From Nocardioides aquaticus (GTDB lineage Bacteria; Actinomycetota; Actinomycetes; Propionibacteriales; Nocardioidaceae), in the NCBI RefSeq assembly GCF_018459925.1, contig NZ_CP075371.1:2790001-2854000 (forward strand): DNA of 64,000 bases, read 5' to 3'. Both the position numbers and the translations under genes were made by a program. Positions within the stretch are counted from its first letter, which is position 1, and each line of letters opens with the position of its first letter. A model generated the notes under the pieces. That model worked only from the letters and a program-made list of their open reading frames with translations, ran no database searches and was not told where the DNA came from. Shown piece after piece: positions 59,301 to 64,000 of this stretch.

Positions 59301-61654
59301 TACTGCGTGACGCGGTAGGCGTCGAAGACGCCGGGGACCGTACGCACGGTGCGCAGCACCTGGTCGAGGTGCTTGGTCTCGGCCATCTCGAAGGTGAAGC
59401 GGGAGGTGGCGACGCGGTCGCGGCCGGTGCTGAGCGTGGCCGAGAGGATGTTCACGTGGGCGTCCGAGAGCGCCATCGTGATGTCGGAGAGCAGCCGGGC
59501 CCGGTCGAGGGCCTGGACCTGGATGTTGACCAGGAACATCGACTGCGCCGTGGGCGCCCACTCGACCTCGAGCACCTTCTGCGGCTGCTTGCGCAGCGAC
59601 GAGGCGTTCGGGCAGTCCTGGCGGTGCACGGAGACGCCGCTGTCCTTGGTGACGAAGCCGAGGATCTCGTCGGGGGGCACCGGGGTGCAGCACTTCGCGA
59701 GCTTGACCCACACGTCGGCGGCGCCCTTGACCACCACGCCCGAGTCGCCGCCGCTGGAGGCCTTGGCCCGGCCGCGGCCGCGGCGCCCGGTGATCGTGAC
59801 GGCCTCGGCGAGGTCCTCCTGGGCGCCGTCGTTGCCGCCGTGCAGGTCGAGCACCCAGCGCACGACGGCCTGGGCGGAGATGTTGTTCTCCCCCACCGCG
59901 GCGTAGAGCGCGGAGACGTCGTTGAGGTTGAAGTGGCCGGCCGCCGACAGCAGGGACTCGTGGGTCAGCAGGCGCTTGAGGGGCAGGCCCTCCTTGCGCA
60001 TCATCCGCGTGAGCTGGTCCTTGCCGCGCTCGATGGCCTCCTCGCGGCGCTCCTTGGTGAACCACTGCCGGATCTTGGAGCGGGCGCGCTGCGACTTGAC
60101 GAAGCCGAGCCAGTCGCGTGACGGGGCGGCGTCGGCGGAGCGGGAGGTGAAGACCTCCACCACGTCGCCGTTGTCCAGGGTCGACTCCAGCGGCACCAGC
60201 CGCCCGTTGACCCGCGCGCCGATCGTGTGGTGGCCGACCTCGGTGTGCACCGCGTAGGCGAAGTCGACCGGGGTGGCCCCGGCCGGCAGCGCGATCACGT
60301 CGCCGCGCGGGGTGAAGACGTACGTCTCCGCGCGGTTGATCTCGAAGCGCAACGACTCCAGGAACTCCCCCGGGTCCTCGACCTCGCTCTGCCAGTCGAG
60401 CAGCTGGCGCACCCAGGACATGTCGTCCATGTCGCCGCGCTTCTCGGTCTCGAGGCCGGCGCGGCCGTCCTCCTTGTACTTCCAGTGCGCCGCGACGCCG
60501 TACTCGGCGCGGCGGTGCTGGGCGAAGGTGCGGATCTGCATCTCGACCGGCTTGCCCGACGGACCGATCACCGTGGTGTGCAGCGACTGGTACATGTTGA
60601 ACTTCGGCATCGCGACGTAGTCCTTGAACCGCCCGAGCACCGGGTTCCAGCGCGAGTGGAGCACGCCGAGCACGGAGTAGCAGTCGCGGTCCTCGTCGAC
60701 CAGGACGCGGATGCCGACCAGGTCGTAGATGTCGGAGAACTCGCGGCCCCCGACGATCATCTTCTGGTAGATCGAGTAGTAGTGCTTCGGCCGGCCGGTC
60801 ACCGTCGCCTTGACCTTGGCCTCGCGCAGGTCGTTCTCGACCTGGCTGATCACCTCGGAGAGGAACTGGTCGCGCGAGGGCGCGCGGACCGCGACCATCC
60901 GGACGATCTCGTCGTAGATCTTGGGGTGCAGGGTCGCGAACGCGAGGTCCTCGAGCTCCCACTTGATGGTGTTCATGCCCAGCCGGTGGGCCAGCGGGGC
61001 GTAGATGTCGAGCGTCTCGCGGGCGACCCGCTCCTGGGTCTCCTGGCGCACGTAGCGCAGGGTGCGCATGTTGTGCAGCCGGTCGGCGAGCTTGATCACC
61101 AGCACCCGGATGTCGCGCGACATCGCGACGATCATCTTGCGGATGGTCTCGGCCTGCGCCGAGTCGCCGTACTTGACCTTGTCCAGCTTGGTCACGCCGT
61201 CGACCAGGCGCGCGACCTCCTCGCCGAAGTCCCTGGTCACCTGCTCGAGGGTGTACGGGGTGTCCTCGACGGTGTCGTGCAGCAGCGCCGCGCACAGCGT
61301 CGCCTCGGTCATCCCGATCTCGGCGAGGATCGTCGTCACCGCGAGCGGGTGGGTGATGTACGGGTCGCCGCTCTTGCGGGTCTGGGTGCGGTGCAGCTCC
61401 TCGGCGGTCGTGTACGCCCGCTCGATCAGCGCGAGGTCGGCCTTCGGGTGGTTGGCCCGCACCGCGCGCAGCAGCGGCTCGAGGACCGGGTTGCCGGGCT
61501 GGTTGCGGGTGCCCATCCGGGCCAGGCGGGCGCGCATCCCGCGCGCCGACGGCGGGGAGGCGGTGACGCTGCCGCCCTCGGGCCGGGCCGGCTGCGACGG
61601 GTCCGGGGCAGCGTCGTCGGCGCGGTCACGCGTGACGGTCTGCTCGTCCTCCAT
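59300..61654 (-). CDS. relA: bifunctional (p)ppGpp synthetase/hydrolase Rel
   Basis: The 784-residue protein has the HD hydrolase domain ([22 protein letters not shown]), the synthetase domain with [19 protein letters not shown], the TGS domain ([20 protein letters not shown]), a zinc-finger-like region and a C-terminal ACT domain. The intact HD and the RFKD loop indicate a bifunctional enzyme. I prefer ATG 61654 to GTG 61657: TAGGAT lies six bases before it, consistent with a leaderless mRNA. It lies in the secD-secF-apt-rel order, 31 bases after apt, but probably also has its own promoter. Confidence 0.97.
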   Translation of the reverse strand: MEDEQTVTRDRADDAAPDPSQPARPEGGSVTASPPSARGMRARLARMGTRNQPGNPVLEPLLRAVRANHPKADLALIERAYTTAEELHRTQTRKSGDPYITHPLAVTTILAEIGMTEATLCAALLHDTVEDTPYTLEQVTRDFGEEVARLVDGVTKLDKVKYGDSAQAETIRKMIVAMSRDIRVLVIKLADRLHNMRTLRYVRQETQERVARETLDIYAPLAHRLGMNTIKWELEDLAFATLHPKIYDEIVRMVAVRAPSRDQFLSEVISQVENDLREAKVKATVTGRPKHYYSIYQKMIVGGREFSDIYDLVGIRVLVDEDRDCYSVLGVLHSRWNPVLGRFKDYVAMPKFNMYQSLHTTVIGPSGKPVEMQIRTFAQHRRAEYGVAAHWKYKEDGRAGLETEKRGDMDDMSWVRQLLDWQSEVEDPGEFLESLRFEINRAETYVFTPRGDVIALPAGATPVDFAYAVHTEVGHHTIGARVNGRLVPLESTLDNGDVVEVFTSRSADAAPSRDWLGFVKSQRARSKIRQWFTKERREEAIERGKDQLTRMMRKEGLPLKRLLTHESLLSAAGHFNLNDVSALYAAVGENNISAQAVVRWVLDLHGGNDGAQEDLAEAVTITGRRGRGRAKASSGGDSGVVVKGAADVWVKLAKCCTPVPPDEILGFVTKDSGVSVHRQDCPNASSLRKQPQKVLEVEWAPTAQSMFLVNIQVQALDRARLLSDITMALSDAHVNILSATLSTGRDRVATSRFTFEMAETKHLDQVLRTVRTVPGVFDAYRVTQ

Positions 61655-61660
61655 CACCCC

Positions 61661-61666
61661 ATCCTA
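61661..61666 (-). promoter_or_regulatory. candidate -10 box (TAGGAT) for leaderless rel mRNA
   Basis: TAGGAT stands six bases before ATG 61654; no Shine-Dalgarno sequence is visible. Confidence 0.45.
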
Positions 61667-61685
61667 GGGGGTGCCGGCACGGGGC

Positions 61686-62234
61686 TCAGACCGGACGGAG
61701 CGCCGTGACCGGGACCCCGGCCACCGCGTCGCGGCCCGGCAGGAAGGTCAGCTCGAGCAGGACCGCCACGGCGACCACCACTCCCCCGCACCGCTCGACC
61801 AGGTCCCGGGTCGCCGCGGCGGTGCCGCCGGTGGCCAGCACGTCGTCGACCAGCAGCACGCGCTCACCGGGGCGTACGGCGTCGCGGTGCAGCTCGAGGG
61901 TCGCCTCGCCGTACTCCAGGGCGTAGGTGACGGCGTGCGCCTCGCGCGGCAGCTTGCCGGCCTTGCGGACCGGGACGAACCCGACGCCGAGGTCCAGCGC
62001 GACCGGGGGCCCGAGGATGAACCCGCGCGCCTCCATCCCGACCACCTTGTCGACGTGGACGGCCCCGTCGGCGTCGCGCCCGGCGGTGGCCAGGCCGCCC
62101 ACGACCGCGACCAGCGCGTCGTGGTCGGCCAGGACCGGGGTGATGTCCTTGAACACGATGCCCGGCTGCGGGTAGTCGGCGACGTCGACGATCAGCCGGT
62201 CCAGGGCCTGCCCACCGCGCTCGACGGCGCTCAC
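61686..62234 (-). CDS. apt: adenine phosphoribosyltransferase
   Basis: The 182-residue salvage enzyme converts adenine and PRPP to AMP. It has DYPQPGIVFKDITPVL at the N-terminus, GMEARGFILGPPVAL, RKAGKLPREA and the PRPP loop VLLVDDVLATGGTAAA. GTG 62234 overlaps the secF stop codon by four bases, so it is translated with the secretion genes. A longer frame upstream lies within secF and is rejected. Confidence 0.97.
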   Translation of the reverse strand: MSAVERGGQALDRLIVDVADYPQPGIVFKDITPVLADHDALVAVVGGLATAGRDADGAVHVDKVVGMEARGFILGPPVALDLGVGFVPVRKAGKLPREAHAVTYALEYGEATLELHRDAVRPGERVLLVDDVLATGGTAAATRDLVERCGGVVVAVAVLLELTFLPGRDAVAGVPVTALRPV

Positions 62235-63481
62235 GTGTCGCGCTTCGAGCGGGGCCGGCGGGTGGGCTGGGGACGGCCGGAGGTGCCGCCCTCGGAGACG
62301 GGCCCGCGCGAGGGCGGGACCGTTCGGCCCTTGCCGGCTGCCTCCGGGCGGCGCGGCGGTGCGGTGCGCGGAGCGGCGGGCGCGCCGGCGGCCTCCTGGC
62401 CACCGACCGCGGGCTCGCCGAGGTCGTCGCCCTCGGGCGCGTCGGCGACCGGCATGTCCTCGACGTAGGTCGGCACGGTGGCGTACGGGTCCGCGGCACG
62501 CGCGCGGGCCTTGGCGCGCTGCTCGGCCTGCACGATGTCGGGCTCGTTGCGCTTGAGCTGCACCGCGAGGGGCGTGGCGATGAAGATCGAGGAGTACGCC
62601 CCGACCGCCATCCCGATGAACAGCGACAGGGACAGGTCCTTCAGCGCCCCGGCGCCGAGCTGGACCGCACCGATGTAGAGGATCGCGCCGACCGGCAGCA
62701 GCGCCACGATCGAGGTGTTCACCGACCGCACCACGGTCTGGTTGACCGCGAGGTTGGCGCCCTGGCTGTAGGACATCTTCAGCGCCGGCAGGTTGCGGGT
62801 GTTCTCGCGCACCTTGTCGAAGACGACCACGGTGTCGTAGAGCGAGAACCCGAGGATGGTGAGCAGGCCGGTGACGCTGGCCGGGGTGACCTCGAAGCCG
62901 ACGATGGCGTAGATGCCGATCGTGATCACGACGTCGTGGATCAGCGCGACCAGGGCCGCGACCGACATCTTCCACTCACGGAAGTACGCCCAGATCATCA
63001 GCGCGACGAGGACCAGGAACACCCCGATGCCGAGCAGCGCCCGCTCGGCGATCTCGGCGCCCCAGCTGGGGCCGATCTCCTCCTGGGAGATGTCGGCGGG
63101 GTTGGTGCCGGTCGTGTCCAGGATGACCTGGACGACCTCGGCGCTCTCCTCGTCGGTGAGCGTCTCGGTCTGGACCTGGACCGCCTGGTCGCCGGACGTG
63201 GTCACGATCGGTGACGACGCCTCGGGGATCCCGGTGCCGGCGACGGCCTCGCGCAGGTCGTCGGCGGTGTCCTGCGTGGCGTCGGCGGCCGGCAGCGACA
63301 CGGTGTACTGCGCACCGCCGGTGAACTCGATGCCGAGGTTGAGGCCCCGCACCAGCAGCCCGCTGATCGCGATGGCCAGCAGGACCGCGGAGACGGTGTA
63401 CCAGAGCCACTTGCGGCCGACGAAGTCGTACGAGCGGCGCCCGGTGTAGAGGTCGTGGCCCAGCCGTGAGTACTTGCCCAT
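62231..63481 (-). CDS. secF: protein translocase subunit SecF
   Basis: The 416-residue membrane protein has six helices and a periplasmic domain after helix 1. Signatures are LGIEFTGGAQYTV in the P1 domain, HDVVITIGIYAIVGFEVTPA, and GFSLYDTVVVFDKVRENTRN. A Pro/Arg/Gly-rich cytosolic tail of about 100 residues follows the last helix, as in many actinobacteria. With SecD it uses the proton gradient to help protein export. ATG 63481 shares one base with the secD stop codon (TGATG). Confidence 0.97.
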   Translation of the reverse strand: MGKYSRLGHDLYTGRRSYDFVGRKWLWYTVSAVLLAIAISGLLVRGLNLGIEFTGGAQYTVSLPAADATQDTADDLREAVAGTGIPEASSPIVTTSGDQAVQVQTETLTDEESAEVVQVILDTTGTNPADISQEEIGPSWGAEIAERALLGIGVFLVLVALMIWAYFREWKMSVAALVALIHDVVITIGIYAIVGFEVTPASVTGLLTILGFSLYDTVVVFDKVRENTRNLPALKMSYSQGANLAVNQTVVRSVNTSIVALLPVGAILYIGAVQLGAGALKDLSLSLFIGMAVGAYSSIFIATPLAVQLKRNEPDIVQAEQRAKARARAADPYATVPTYVEDMPVADAPEGDDLGEPAVGGQEAAGAPAAPRTAPPRRPEAAGKGRTVPPSRGPVSEGGTSGRPQPTRRPRSKRDT

Positions 63482-64000
63482 CAGGCTCTCCCTCCCACGC
63501 CGACGGCGTGGTCGCGCTCAACCGGCGCGGTGGTGGTCGTGTCGAGACCGAGCGTCTCGTCGGACAGCCCGGAGAACCGGTGGCCGGTGTTGAAGAACTT
63601 CAGCCGGGCCAGCGAGGAGACCATGGGCTTGGTGAAGAAGAAGAACACCACCAGGTCGATGATCGTGGACAGGCCGAGCGCGAACGCGAAGCCCTTCACC
63701 ACGCCCGCGGCGAAGATGTAGAGCACCACCGCGGCCAGGATCGACACCGCGTCGGCCGCCACGCAGGTGGCCCTGGCCCGCGGCCAGGCGGACTCGACGG
63801 CGACCCGCATCGACTTGCCGTCGCGCATCTCGTCGCGGATCCGCTCGAAGTAGACGATGAACGAGTCCGCGGTGATGCCCACCGCGACGATCAGCCCGGC
63901 GATGCCGGGCAGGGTCAGCGTGAAGCCGGCCGCCTCGGCGAGCAGCAGCACGCTGGAGTAGGTGACCGCACCGGCGACGAGCAGCGAGGCGATGATCACC
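63481..64000 (-). CDS. secD: protein translocase subunit SecD, C-terminal part
   Basis: The last about 173 residues are present; the 5' part lies beyond the window end. The segment shows the SecD C-terminal helices: GIAGLIVAVGITADSFIVYF, ERIRDEMRDGKSMRVAVE, and GFAFALGLSTIIDLVVFFFF. The D-x-F-I-V-Y-F-E-R-I-R-E motif is conserved. A hydrophilic tail of about 45 residues follows. Coupled to secF by a one-base overlap. Confidence 0.95.
   Translation of the reverse strand, partial: VIIASLLVAGAVTYSSVLLLAEAAGFTLTLPGIAGLIVAVGITADSFIVYFERIRDEMRDGKSMRVAVESAWPRARATCVAADAVSILAAVVLYIFAAGVVKGFAFALGLSTIIDLVVFFFFTKPMVSSLARLKFFNTGHRFSGLSDETLGLDTTTTAPVERDHAVGVGGRA

Overview
The window is a very GC-rich actinobacterial chromosome segment, most likely from Nocardioides or a close relative. 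The indications are strong third-position GC codon bias, many GTG starts, long chains of genes overlapping by 1, 4 or 8 bp, an actinobacterial PriA without helicase motifs, the mycobacterial-type integration host factor mihF, a DUF6167 gene beside alaS, and the secD-secF-apt-rel order. Nearly every gene is on the minus strand. Plus-strand genes are a 49-residue Arg-rich ORF, a LuxR-type regulator with a methyltransferase, and a DUF349 protein. No rRNA, tRNA, CRISPR array, prophage or insertion sequence was seen. The gene content is mostly core housekeeping.

Layout. 1-1415: the 5' end of ribD with an upstream FMN riboswitch, the small Arg-rich ORF, a bidirectional hairpin, and rpe. 1491-13340 (read from the right): pyrF, a frameshifted lipoprotein gene, a frameshifted mihF, gmk, rpoZ, coaBC, metK, priA, def, fmt, rsmB and a stand-alone LigD-type polymerase domain. 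13337-20700: carA, carB, pyrD (class 2), pyrK and a PyrDB-like protein that has lost its catalytic motif, preceded by a PyrR-type RNA site. 20700-24125: a divergent regulator and methyltransferase flanked by a 101-bp inverted repeat and a dispersed repeat. 24140-29650: pyrR-pyrB-pyrC-hrpB with a second, nearly identical PyrR site. The pyrimidine pathway therefore appears as two PyrR-controlled blocks separated by an opposite-strand pair.

29698-34460: a 72-bp palindromic repeat, an MDR oxidoreductase, a ParA/MinD-like ATPase, a DUF1206 membrane protein and a disulfide oxidoreductase. 34505-42373: nusB, efp, aroQ, aroB, aroK, aroC, a prepilin peptidase, aroE, mltG and ruvX, which is the shikimate pathway joined to cell-wall and RNA functions. 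42378-47433: alaS, two small membrane-anchored proteins and rarA. 47445-53824: an oligopeptide ABC transporter operon in the order C-A-B-D-F. 54037-64000: aspS, hisS, a metallo-beta-lactamase-fold hydrolase, a DUF349 protein, rel, apt, secF and the 3' part of secD.

The most unusual observations are non-coding or degenerate elements: two 72-bp palindromes of one family, one of which supplies the coaBC stop codon; a dispersed repeat that also sits in frame inside a protein gene; the 101-bp inverted repeat; the PyrDB paralogue with a lost active site; two frameshifts in adjacent GC runs; and a set of TANNNT hexamers 6-8 nt before start codons that suggests leaderless transcripts. I found no clear new defence or secretion system.
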